Part shown: positions 9,301-18,700 of the stretch, in pieces
Layout: every line of letters starts with the position of its first letter
How positions within the stretch are numbered: position 1 is the stretch's first letter
DNA from: Streptomyces fildesensis
Lineage (GTDB): Bacteria; Actinomycetota; Actinomycetes; Streptomycetales; Streptomycetaceae
Length of the DNA stretch: 64,000 nt
Direction of reading: 5' to 3'
NCBI RefSeq assembly: GCF_016107395.1
Contig: NZ_JAAIKO010000006.1
Location: 248,001-312,000 of the forward strand
Program-made: the position numbers and the translations under genes
Notes under the pieces: model-generated
Databases searched by the model: none
What the model was told of the DNA's origin: nothing
Seen by the model: only the letters and a program-made list of their open reading frames with translations

Positions 9301-11075
9301 GCACGGCCGCCGAGCCCGGCCCCGAGCACGCCTCGGACGCCGACGCCCCGGACCACTCGGACGACCCCGACGCCCCGACCGATCTGACGGCGCTGGTCGA
9401 AGCGATCCGGGAGGCGGCGGAGGAACTGGACGTGCCGCACCAGCCCAGCCCGTGGCTGCCGGCGCTCGAGCACGCCGTCTCGCTGCACGACCTGCCCGAC
9501 CGGCCGGACCTGCCGAACGGCCGGCTGGCCGCGGTCCCCTGGGCGCTCGCCGACCTGCCGGGCATCCAGCGACAGGAGCCCCTGGAGCTGGACTTCTCCC
9601 AGTTCGGGCACTTGTACATCATCGGCACCCCGCGGTCGGGGCGCTCCCAGGCGCTGCGGACGATCGGCGGCGCGCTGGCCCGCCGGCACTCCTCGGCGGA
9701 CGTGCACCTGTACGGGATCGACGCGGCGGGCGGCGCGCTCGCGGCGCTCAGCGCGCTGCCGCACTGCGGTGCCGTCGTCCCCCGGGCCGACCTGGAACGC
9801 CTCAACCGCCTGCTGGCCCGCCTCCTCGGGGAGATGGGCCGCCGTCAGGAGCTGCTGACCCAGCACGGCGTGGCCAACCTCGCCGAACTGCGCACCCTGC
9901 TGCCGGCGGCCGAGCGGCCCGCCCACCTGGTGGTCCTGATCGACGGCTGGGACTCGTTGACCGCCCTGCTCGGCGACCACGACGGCGGCCGGCCCGTCCA
10001 GGAGCTCACCGCGCTGATCCGCGAGGGCGCGCCGATGGGCGTGCACGTGATCGCCACCTCGGAACGCGCCCTGCTGTCCGGCAAGGTCGCCTCGCTCAAC
10101 GACGAGCGGCTGCTGCTGCGGCTCACCGACCGCAGCGAGTACATGCTGGCGGGTATCCCGGCGAAGCTGATCCCGGCCGTGGTCCCGCCGGGGCGCGGCT
10201 GGCGCGGCGGCAGCGCCGCGGAGGTGCAGGTGGCGCTGCTCGGCGAGGTGTCGGGCGGCGTGCCCACCGGCCGCGAACAGGCGGAGGCGCTGCAGCGCAT
10301 CGGCGCCGAGGCGACGCGCCGCGACCGGGACGTCCCGGCCGCCCGGCGCCCGGCCCGGGTGATGACGCTGCCGAAGCAGGTGACGTTCACCGATGCCTAC
10401 GCGAAGGTGCCGGCGGCCCAGCGGCGTCCCCTGTGGGGGCTGTTGGGCATCGGCGGCGACGATCTGGAGCCGGTGGGTGTGGACTTCGCGGCGGACTCGC
10501 CGTCGTTCCTCATCAGCGGTCCTCCCGGGGCGGGCCGTTCCACCGCGCTGGCCAGTCTCGCGGTCTCGCTGCTGGCCGGCGGGACCCGGGTGGTGGCGAT
10601 CACCCCGCGCGAGTCGCCGCTGCGCGGGCTGCGCAGGCACCCGCAGGCCGTCGTGCTGGAGTCGCCCGACCCGATGGCCGACGAGGTCCGCGAGGCGCTG
10701 GAGTCCGGGACCGGGCCCGCGGTCGTGCTGGTGGACGACGCGGACCTGCTCGCCCAGATGCCGGCCGCCGACTCGGTGCTCCGTGACATCGCGGCCACCG
10801 GACGCGACCGCGGCTACGGGCTGGCGGTCGCCGCCACCGCGGAGACCCTCACCTCGGCGGGCATCGGCTGGCTGGGCCAGGTACGACGGGTCCGCAAGGG
10901 CGTCCTGCTGTCCCCGCAGTCCCCGGCCGAGGGCGATCTGCTGGGCATCCGCGTCCCGTACGACCTGCTGCGCGGCCGGCCGACGCCCGGCCGCGGGCTG
11001 ACCGTCGACCCGGTGTCGGGTCTGCTGGTGTCGGTGCTCGTCCCGGAGACGGTGCTGCGGGCGGACGACGCCTGA
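6393..11075 (+). CDS. eccC: EccC/EssC-type T7SS FtsK/SpoIIIE ATPase
   Basis: The 1,560-residue motor ATPase starts at a GTG overlapping the upstream stop. Residues 1-90 look like a ubiquitin/YukD-like fold. Two FHA-like beta regions follow (about 110-185 and 225-285, ending in the FNRPPR motif common to these proteins), then two membrane helices near 288-330. Three FtsK-type ATPase modules come next. D1 has an intact Walker A GTTGAGKS (about 713-720) and Walker B RLLLIIDEFA. D2 (GTPRSGRS, about 1077) and D3 (GPPGAGRS, about 1375) lack the Walker A Lys, the known EccC pattern in which only D1 hydrolyses ATP efficiently. The FHA-bearing N-terminus is closer to firmicute EssC than mycobacterial EccC. 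It should pump WXG100 and T7SS_signal substrates across the membrane. Confidence 0.93.
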   Translation: MRLFLSITPAETPDQGRDLMIDATGATTVGALVARLASAGRETTGAHGGDELPPLYLGDRRLPAELPLSAAGVRDGARLGLGGPAAPESGGYGPLRDLLPPPSRSADGERLPRGPRVELQLVGGRDAGRVWLLEPGTHGAGPLPGSAVLLEGRDVPSQGVRITVRPNGTVLLNTHQAEGVALSAPEPPPARPRADAIPLPPAPAPELPDPYADAHEPLPRGWQEWPLGGELVLGEFLLRVAEPTEADAAVTVSADGAFLDFNRPPRIIPPLLPERFVLPSPPSPPTKRPVPLLVVFAPLLLGVGMVTILHSYFYLMFAVFSPVLAIGNWMSGRKSGRREYTDGVASYRARRASLEQDIQQKVDRERRLRVAGGPDPADAGLWAVGPGARLWERRRGHPDHLVLRVGTVNQSSLLTVEDTSREDNHRSVNWRIPDMPVGVDLAGDGVLGIAGERDAARALARWAVAQAAILHSPRDVRITVLTDTAGAPAWEWVRWLPHARPGRGGVSAENSGGPAVTLGNDPETVANRVSELVSAVRARMRARNSAMSGALLSEPDLVVVLDGARRLRDVPGVVQVLKEGPAVRVFLICIDQEERMLPEECVSVCVVNARDVTLRRTGSADLTEIRPDLVDTDWCERIGRALAPVRDVTPDGSDGLPDRVGLLGLLELEPPRGEELARRWSNRPASTAALLGVGYTGPVTFDLVKDGPHGLVAGTTGAGKSELLQTLVASLAAVNRPDEMTFVLVDYKGGSAFQDCVRLPHVLGMVTDLDSHLVERALASLGAELTRRERILANVGAKDHIEYRAMRRRDPSLAALPRLLLIIDEFATLARDVQEFIPGLVSIAQRGRSLGLHLILATQRPAGVVTADIRANTNLRISLRVTDSMDSMDVLEVNDAVTISAATPGRALARIGHRSVLPFQTAFVGAPRAGKSAEGELPRPDAAAGTGVEARPTAEPPVWTSEVNWSLLGRTAAEPGPEHASDADAPDHSDDPDAPTDLTALVEAIREAAEELDVPHQPSPWLPALEHAVSLHDLPDRPDLPNGRLAAVPWALADLPGIQRQEPLELDFSQFGHLYIIGTPRSGRSQALRTIGGALARRHSSADVHLYGIDAAGGALAALSALPHCGAVVPRADLERLNRLLARLLGEMGRRQELLTQHGVANLAELRTLLPAAERPAHLVVLIDGWDSLTALLGDHDGGRPVQELTALIREGAPMGVHVIATSERALLSGKVASLNDERLLLRLTDRSEYMLAGIPAKLIPAVVPPGRGWRGGSAAEVQVALLGEVSGGVPTGREQAEALQRIGAEATRRDRDVPAARRPARVMTLPKQVTFTDAYAKVPAAQRRPLWGLLGIGGDDLEPVGVDFAADSPSFLISGPPGAGRSTALASLAVSLLAGGTRVVAITPRESPLRGLRRHPQAVVLESPDPMADEVREALESGTGPAVVLVDDADLLAQMPAADSVLRDIAATGRDRGYGLAVAATAETLTSAGIGWLGQVRRVRKGVLLSPQSPAEGDLLGIRVPYDLLRGRPTPGRGLTVDPVSGLLVSVLVPETVLRADDA

Positions 11076-11100
11076 TCCGTCGTCGGCCTGTCGCGGAAAA

Positions 11101-11146
11101 CGCGCGCGCCCGCGGCCACCCGGAAAGGTGGCCGCGGGCGCGCGCG
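11101..11146. terminator. Bidirectional terminator between eccC and the esx genes
   Basis: A perfect 20-bp GC stem (11101-11120 with 11127-11146) with hexaloop CGGAAA lies 25 bp after the eccC stop and just before the convergent esx stop at 11153. Confidence 0.85.
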
Positions 11147-11152
11147 TTGCCG

Positions 11153-11458
11153 TCAGGCCTGGTTGGTGCTGGCCGCGATGTCGGCGTCCATCTTCTCGAC
11201 GGACTCCTTGATCTTGGTGAACTGCATCGCGAAGCTGTTGATGCTCTCCACGGCCTGCTGCAGCGAGGCCGTCAGCTTCTCGTAGGCGGCCTTCATCGCG
11301 GGACTGCTCTGCTGCATGAACAGGCCGTTGTCCAGCAGCCCTTCGACGGAGGTCTTCGTCGACAGCAGGTGCGGGTTGATGTCGTTGACCGCCTGGTTCA
11401 TCACGCCTGAGACGCGCAGGATCTCGGTGTAGTCAAGGTTGATGTTGCCTGCGGGCAT
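11153..11458 (-). CDS. WXG100/Esx-like small T7SS protein (no WXG motif)
   Basis: The 101-residue protein has the length and helix-turn-helix hairpin pattern of WXG100 proteins: a helix at 9-40, a turn DNGLFMQQSSPAMKAAY, and a second helix at 55-95 rich in Ala, Glu, Gln and Lys. The canonical W-x-G is replaced by G-L-F in the turn, as in some EsxB-type partners. It has no signal peptide, which fits T7SS export. The start ATG follows GGGAG. It lies 69 bp downstream of the larger Esx-like gene on the same strand, so they are probably co-expressed and may form the usual heterodimer. Confidence 0.8.
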   Translation of the reverse strand: MPAGNINLDYTEILRVSGVMNQAVNDINPHLLSTKTSVEGLLDNGLFMQQSSPAMKAAYEKLTASLQQAVESINSFAMQFTKIKESVEKMDADIAASTNQA

Positions 11459-11527
11459 GGTGCGCTCCCTTGGTTGTGGGGTGACCGTGGTGCCGTTCCC
11501 GGCTCACGGGTCGGGCCGGTTCCGGCC

Positions 11528-12523
11528 CTAGTCGTCGTCGGACGTCGTCCAGCCGCTGTCGTGGTCCGCGCTGTCGCTCTTCCACTCCTCGGTCCGGCCG
11601 TCGGTCACCACGGTCTTGGTGCCGCTGCCGTCCTCGTTGACCTCGACGGTCGTGACGACCTCGTGGCCGTTGAGGTCCACCGAGGAGTGCGTGGTGCCCT
11701 TCACGGTCTGCTGGTTGCCGTCCTTGTCGGGGCCGACGGTGGTGTAGGTGGTGTCCGAGTCACGGTGACCGGTGGTCGTGTCGTAGACCGACGTGGTCGT
11801 GCCCGTGGTCGTGCTCTCCTTGCCGTCGGGGTCCTTGGTGGTGCTGGTGAAGTGGTCGTTGGTGTTCTTGGTGTTCCCCGACTCGGTGGTCTGGCTGTTG
11901 CCGGTCGTGGTCGTGACATTGCCGTAGACATCGGTGGCGGACGAGTCGTACGTGCCGTCGGCGTGGTAGTTCGTGGTGTCCGTACTGGTCAGGCCGGTGT
12001 TCGTGTGCTGCGTCGTGGTGATCTTCGTCGGCTTGCCGTCCGGGCCGTACTCGTACGTGGTCGTGGTGGTGTTGCCGTGACCGTCGTCGGTGGTCCAGGT
12101 GCCGGGCCGGTCCGCGGGCGGCTTGGGCGCGTGCGGGTCGTTGGGGTCGGCGTTTCCGGCCGCGACCGCCGCCTGCCAGTCGTCCCAGATCTTCTTCTGG
12201 GTCGTGTACAGATCCGCGGCGAGCGACGCCTCCTGCTTGCTCGCCTCACCGGCCAGCCGGAAGTCCCAGTCCGCCCAGCCCCGCGCCACCCCGTCGTAGA
12301 GGTTGCCGAGCTTCTCCAGCTTCTCCTCCGAGCGCTTGAAGGAGCTCTTCCACACGGAGTAGTAGGCGCGGATGGCCGTGGAGACCGACGCCGCACCGGT
12401 CTCGTTGACCGTGTAGTCCTGCTTGCCCTCGCGCGCCGCCTGGACCTGCCCCTTGAGGGTGCGGGCCTTCTGGGCGACCTGGTTGAGCAGTTCGTAGTCG
12501 ACCGCGATGTCGGGCACAGCCAC
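11528..12523 (-). CDS. T7SS substrate: Esx-like N-domain with Thr-rich repetitive tail
   Basis: The first 120 of 331 residues are helical and Esx-like (DYELLNQVAQKARTLKGQVQ, YYSVWKSSFKRSEEKLEKLG, ARGWADWDFRL). The rest is very different: Thr, Asp, Gly and Tyr-rich with RHS/YD-like phrases (TYEYGPDGKPTKITTTQ, YHADGTYDSSATDVYGNVT) and an acidic end (TTSDDD). The GTG start has GGGAG upstream. The tail is likely extracellular beta-strand or disordered material displayed after T7SS export. There is no catalytic motif, so it is more probably structural or adhesive than enzymatic. It is transcribed divergently from the giant effector and upstream of the small esx gene. Confidence 0.75.
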   Translation of the reverse strand: MAVPDIAVDYELLNQVAQKARTLKGQVQAAREGKQDYTVNETGAASVSTAIRAYYSVWKSSFKRSEEKLEKLGNLYDGVARGWADWDFRLAGEASKQEASLAADLYTTQKKIWDDWQAAVAAGNADPNDPHAPKPPADRPGTWTTDDGHGNTTTTTYEYGPDGKPTKITTTQHTNTGLTSTDTTNYHADGTYDSSATDVYGNVTTTTGNSQTTESGNTKNTNDHFTSTTKDPDGKESTTTGTTTSVYDTTTGHRDSDTTYTTVGPDKDGNQQTVKGTTHSSVDLNGHEVVTTVEVNEDGSGTKTVVTDGRTEEWKSDSADHDSGWTTSDDD

Positions 12524-12619
12524 TCCCGGGGGACGGAGTCGGGGACGGGACGCGTACGTAAGATCAAACGCACCCGGGATCCGAACGGTTCAGTGATCCG
12601 GATTACACCCGGCTCCGCG

Positions 12620-12659
12620 GCCTGTGACGTCAGCCTGTGACGTCGTTCACAGAGTGAAC
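12620..12659. promoter_or_regulatory. Tandem 13-bp repeat plus 15-bp dyad between divergent T7SS genes
   Basis: GCCTGTGACGTC(A/G) is repeated head-to-tail (12620-12632, 12633-12645), and each copy holds TGACGTC. It runs directly into the perfect dyad GTTCAC-AGA-GTGAAC (12645-12659). The element lies between the start codons at 12523 (minus) and 12750 (plus), where a shared regulator would bind. The binding protein is unknown. Confidence 0.5.
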
Positions 12660-12749
12660 CGATCAGGCGCGCTCTGCGTAGACATGATGTCCGGTGCCGT
12701 GGAGCCCGGCTCTTGCCTACGGCCGATCGCCGCCAGGGGGTGCTTGAAC

Positions 12750-15700
12750 GTGGGAACGCGTCCAGGGGACTGGAGTGCGCTCGGCCTGGACGGCGATCCC
12801 ACCCCGGGAGACCCCGCCACCCTCACCGTCGTCGCCGACGCGATGCGCGATCTCGCCACCTCGGCCGGGACCATCAACACCGGGCTGAAGGAACTGCAGG
12901 TCACCGCCGGCGACGGCCAGCGCTTCATCGGCAAGACCGCCGACGCGCTGCGCGACAAGGTCGACGACCACCTGTTCAAGTTCGTCGGGCGGGTGGAGGA
13001 GTCCTTCCACACGGCGGAGACCGCGCTGCGCACCTACAGCACCGTCGTCACCAACGCCCAGGCCGAGGCGGACCAGGCGTTGTCCGCGGCGCAGGGGCTG
13101 CCGCAGGACGACGCGCAGCTGCCCGGCCTCAAGCAGCGCGCCAGTGACGCCAAGGGCGACGTGTCCACCGCGGCGAAGGAACTGCGCAAGCAGCTGCACA
13201 CGGCCGGCGAGCTGATGGTCCAACCGGTCAGCGACTGCGACCTGTTCTGGGAAGTCTTCCAGTGGCTGACGATCATCCTGTCGGTGCTCGCGATCTTCAC
13301 CGGCGGCATCCTCGCCGTCATCGCCTGGGGCATGAACGCCGTCCTGCTGATCAAGACGATCGTCTCGTTCAGCCAGGGAAAGGCCAGCGGTCTGGAGCTC
13401 GGACTCGCCTTCCTCGGTGTGCTCTTCCCGACGACCAAGGGCATCAACGTCGGCGCCTTGCTGAAGGGGCTGGGCAACAGCCTCAAGGGTGGCGTCAACG
13501 GCCTGGCGATGGCCGGGAAGAACATCTGGTCGCAGATCGGCCACTTCTCCACGCTCACCGGCCTGCCGAAGTTCGTCATCGCGCCCATGGTGATCGGCTC
13601 CCACCTCGGCCCCGCCCTCAAGATCGACCTGTCCGGCCTGCTGCGCGGGATCAGCAACGGTGCCAAGGGCGGCTGGAACACGATGGTCACCGCCATCCAC
13701 AGCGACTGGGTGAAGTTCACCGGGAACGTCGTCGGCGACTGGGCGAAGGTCGGAACCTACGGGCTGGTCAACATCCAGCGGATGGGACGGTTCGGGATCG
13801 CCGCCCTCGTGCCGCTCAACGCCACCGAGATCGGCGTCCTCGGCTTCGGCGGCGCGGCCCGGCTCGCGTTCGGCGAACGTGTCCTGGGCATTCCCCACCC
13901 TGAGCTGCACGAACTGCTCGTCAACGCGGGCCGCACGGACGCCGCGCTGCACTTCGGCTCGCCGCTGGCGGGCGGCGGACACGGCACGATGGTGCCGTCC
14001 CCGATGGTGTCGCCGGGCGGACTGCACTTCTCGCCGGGGACGTTCAGCCCCAACTCCTCGCTGGGCTCGCTCTTCCGGCCGGGCGCGGGGTTCGGCGCGG
14101 CCGGCACCACCAACCTCGTCCACCTCGCCCTGGGCTCGATGCCCACCGTCAACCTCGCCCACCTCGGCATCGGTTCGCTCGGCACCATCCGCGGCGCCGG
14201 GCTCGACGGCCTGCACGCGCCGGGAGCCTCCCTCAGCGTCCCCACCGCGGTGAACCCCGGCTCGGGCGCGCTCAGCATCGGCGGTCTGCACGGCATCGGA
14301 TCCCCCTCCGTGGTCGGCCACGCCGGCGGTGCGCCCGGCCTGCACATCACCGGTCTCGGGGCGCCGCACCCGGGCGGACTGAGCGTCGGCGGGTCGTCCC
14401 TGGTCACCCCGCCGCTGCCGCACGGCATGACGATGCTGCCGGGCGGTCTGAGCGTGCCGCTCACCCACGGCGCCGGCATCTCCGCCGGGTCGCAGCTCGT
14501 CCACAACGCGGACCTCGCGGCCGGCCACGTACGGCTCGACAGCAATCTGCTGCTGCCCGGCCACACCGCCATCGACCTGCTGCGCGACGCGCACGGCTCG
14601 TCCCCGATGGTGCACATGGACCAGGTGGTCTCCGGGGTGCACCCGGGAACGACGAGCGTGCCGCACACCGTCGGCATGGGAGAAGGCGTCACCATGGCCC
14701 GCGGCGCCGTCGGCCACGCCGAAGCGCTGAACGACCTGACCTTCCCCGAACTGCGCGCCCTGGCCTCGGGGGACGTCGCCGTGACCGGTATCCGGGCCGA
14801 CGGCATCACCCTGCGCATCGGGGACTCCGCGCCCAAGACGATCGACGCGCACGCGGTGGCCAACACCGCCCCGGTCCCGCCCGCGCCCGTCGCCCATGTG
14901 GCGACCGGCTCCGTGACGGGCGTGCCCTCGGCCGGGGTGCACGGCGTCCAGGGCGAGCACGCGCTCACGGTGCCGGTGCAGCCGGGCGTCCGGACCACGC
15001 CCACCGCTCTGGCGGACCGCCCGTTGCCGTCCGTCACGCATGGGGCGGCGGTGCACCCTGCCCCCGCGCCGCGCGCGTTCAACACCCCTGGACCGCTCCC
15101 GAAACCCACCCTGTCCACGCACGACCTGGCGATGAGCCTGCTGCGTGGTGACGACGAGCTCCGTGCGCCGGTTCCCACCGGGCTCAGCGCCCACTCCGGT
15201 GCCCCGGCCGGCGTCTCCGCCAAGCCGGGACTGGACGCCGCTGGCGCCGGCCACTCCGGCTCCGCGAAGGGCGCGCTCGACCTGGTCGCCCGACCCGGCA
15301 CCCCGGTCAAGGCCGACGAGGTGCCCCTACCCGGCACCCTGCACGTGGCGGTGGCCGAGGTCCCGGTGCCGCATCTTCCCCCGCGCGTGGACAAGGGCAA
15401 GGGCATAGCGGTCGATCAGCCCGCCGTGGTCACCCCGCTGCCGCCCGGCGGGCGGTTCGGTGGCCGTGCCGCGGAGTTGGTGATGAACCAGCGGATCCAC
15501 GCCGCGCGGCAGATCGTCATCGGCGGCTCCAGCGGCTCCGAGGCCGTCGCGAAGCTCAACGCCTGGGCCAGGTACGAGCAGTCCACGACCAAGCTGGGCA
15601 AGGCCGAGCAACAGCTCGACCACGTGACCCCGCCGCCCGGCCAGGGCGCCTCCACCGGGCCCACCGCCGCCTACCGGACGGCGCTGGCCGACGTCGAGCG

Positions 15701-18700
15701 GACCGGAGCGGCCGTCGACAAGGCCGAGGACGCCCTGATCGCGCTCGGCATCGACGCCCGTGCCACCCGCATGGAGATCCGCTCCGTCACCGGCAAGATC
15801 TTCACCGACCGCGGCGGCCTGCTCGGCGGCGCCCCCTCGACCCGCCCCCGTCCGCCGCGCCCCGGCGCAGCCGACCTGAACACACCGTCACCGACCGCCT
15901 CGCACACCGCCGCCGACGACGCGATGGACGTCGACGTGCCCTCCACCGGCCCGCACACCACCGGCCGGACAGTCCCGGGCGGCTCCACCCCGCACACCGT
16001 GCCGCACCCGGCCGGCCACGACGTCACCATGTCCCCGCCCGCGCGGCACGGCGACGACGCGATGCAGATCGACACGCCCGCCCCGACCGGCGGCGCCCAT
16101 ACCTGGCACCCGCCGGCGGGTGCCACGGCCGATCAGCACACCGCGGTCAACGACGCCTTCGCGCACCTGGGCGGGCACACCCCCGAACCGCTGACCGCCG
16201 ACCGCTATGCGGCCCTGGTGCACGGAAGCGTCGAGGAGTCCCGGCCCATCGCGTACGTGGTGAACGCGATCGTCAACTACCGGGAGCTGCGCGGCCTGCA
16301 GTCGTTCCTGGACTCCGTCACCCACAACCTGACCGGCTTCGACGGCCGGGTCGCCGTCGTCATCGGCGTCAACGGCCCGCGCAGCGAACTCGCCGCGATC
16401 CGCGGGGCCATCGACAACGCGCTCGGCGGGGCTTCGTTCCCGCACCCCCTCGCCCTGGTCGCCACCCCGATGGCACCCAGCGCCAAATTCGCGTACGGCA
16501 CGGCCCGCAACGCGACCATGACCAGCGCCGCCAGCACCCATCTGGCGGAGACGATGATCAAAGAGGGTAAGCACCCCTACTTCTCGATCATGGACTTCGA
16601 CGCCCACCCGCACACGGTGCCCAGCGGTGAGCACGTCTTCCGGCACTTCGACGAGGCGCTGGGCGCTCACGGTTCGCCCGGGTTCCCGCCGCTGCGGCCG
16701 CTGATGATGTCGGGCGGCTACCGCATGCCCGACACCGCGGTGGCCGGCGTCTCCGAGGACCTGGTCAAGGTCACCAACGAACGGCTCGCCGCCGATGCGG
16801 CGAAGGCCCCGAAGCCGGCGAAGGCGGCCACCGACGGGGCGGTGAAGAAGCCCAGGGTGCCCAAGGTCAAGGGCGATGTCACCGAGGACTTCCTGCCCAC
16901 GCTCGACGCGCGGATCCGCCTCGACATGCGGATCCGCGACCGGCTGGCGGGCATGCACCCGCAACTGCCCTACTCCCCGGAGCCCAACCTCTTCGTCGAC
17001 GCGGCCGCCGTCATGCTGCACCGCCCCGACGCGCCGCCGGTCCGGTTCGGCAACGGGGGCGCGGAGTTCCAGACCCTCAGCGAGCGGCTCAACCTGCTCA
17101 ACGCGTGGGAACTGGACCGGAACCTGCCGCTGCCGGCCTTCGGCGGTGTCAGCCACATCCAGCTGTCGGACCTCCTGAGCCGGATCGACGACGCCTTCCG
17201 GACCGACCGCCCGCCGCTGAACCAACTGGAGCTCCACCAGGCCCAGGCCGTGCTGCACGACCTGGCGAACGCCGTACGCAACGGCGACCCGCTGGTCGGG
17301 GCGCTCAAGGCCGACCGGGCACCGACGGTCCTCGACGGGCTCGCCGACGCGCTGGGCCGCGGTGCCCACCTGCCGGGCGTCCCGGCGGCCGCCGCCCGCG
17401 AGGCACGGCAGATCCTGTGGCGCACCGGCGAGGCGCTCGACGCGCGGCTGACCCTGCGCGAGCTGAACGCGGCCAACCACGTCCTGCCGGAACGCGGAAC
17501 CGCGTTCCTCACCGACTTCCAGGGCGCCGCGATCCCCACCGACGTGTCCCGGCTGCTGAAGGACCTGTGGAAGGACGGCACCCTTCCGCAGGACCACGCG
17601 CACATCAAGAAGCCGCTGGACCGGCTGTTCAACACCGACGCGTCGGGCGGCAACGCGCAGGCGGGCCGCAGCGGACTCGCCCTGGCCCCGCACCGCGACG
17701 ACTGGATCGCGAAGCAGTACGCCAAACTGCGGCCGGACCTCAACAACGGCCGGCCGTTCGACCCTCTGTGGCCGTCGCGCCACGGCGCCGGCGACCCGCC
17801 GCGTCCCACGGCCGGGGCCCTGTCCGACGGTCTCGACCCACGGCTGGGCACTCCGGTGACGCACCCGGTGGGCACCGCGGTCTCCACCCCGCTGCCCGGC
17901 GAGGGCGCGGCGGTGTTCGCCGGGATCGACCCCGCCGAACTGCGGCTGGTGTCGCACAGCCTGGCGCTCAGCGCGGACACCACCCACTTCCTGCGCCACC
18001 TGCGGTACTTCGCCGCGGAGCACCTGCCGACCCGGGCCATCGACCTCTCACCCGGCTCGCTCTTCGCGGCGCTCGACCGCGCCGACGGAACGGCGGGTGA
18101 TCTGGACCCGGCCCGGATGCTGCAACGTGCCTTCGACCGGATCGACAGCGTCGGCGGGGTGACGGCGGCGACCGCACAGAAGCGGCTGAAGCTGTTCACC
18201 GACGGTCTGAACGCCCACAACATCGGTGTCGAGGACTTCTTCGTCCGGCTCGTCCAGGGACGGATCCACCCGCCGACGGACACCCTGCAGGGTCTGCGCG
18301 CGACCGTCGGTGGTGCGCACTTCGCCATGGACGAGGGCAGCCTGCATGTACTCAGTTTCTACGCGCACGCGGTGGGCCGGGACATCCGGGTGACGGGCGG
18401 CGACGGAGTCGCCCACCTGATCAACGGGCCCACCAGCGGCAAGCGCGCCCGCGACCTCCTGGACATCACCTGGCACGACGGCCCCGGGGGCGGCGGCTGG
18501 CACGCACGGCTGTCCGACGGCCCGCCGCCGGGCGCCGACGGTCGCGGTCCGACCAAGCGACCCCGCACCGACGCGCCCGGCGGCCGGCCCCCGCACGCGC
18601 CAGGACGCCCGGACCACAGCGTGCCGTCGACGGACCCGGGCACTCAGGTCAAGGGGAAGGGCCGGGCGTCGGCCACCGCTTCGTCGTCCACACGGGGCGT

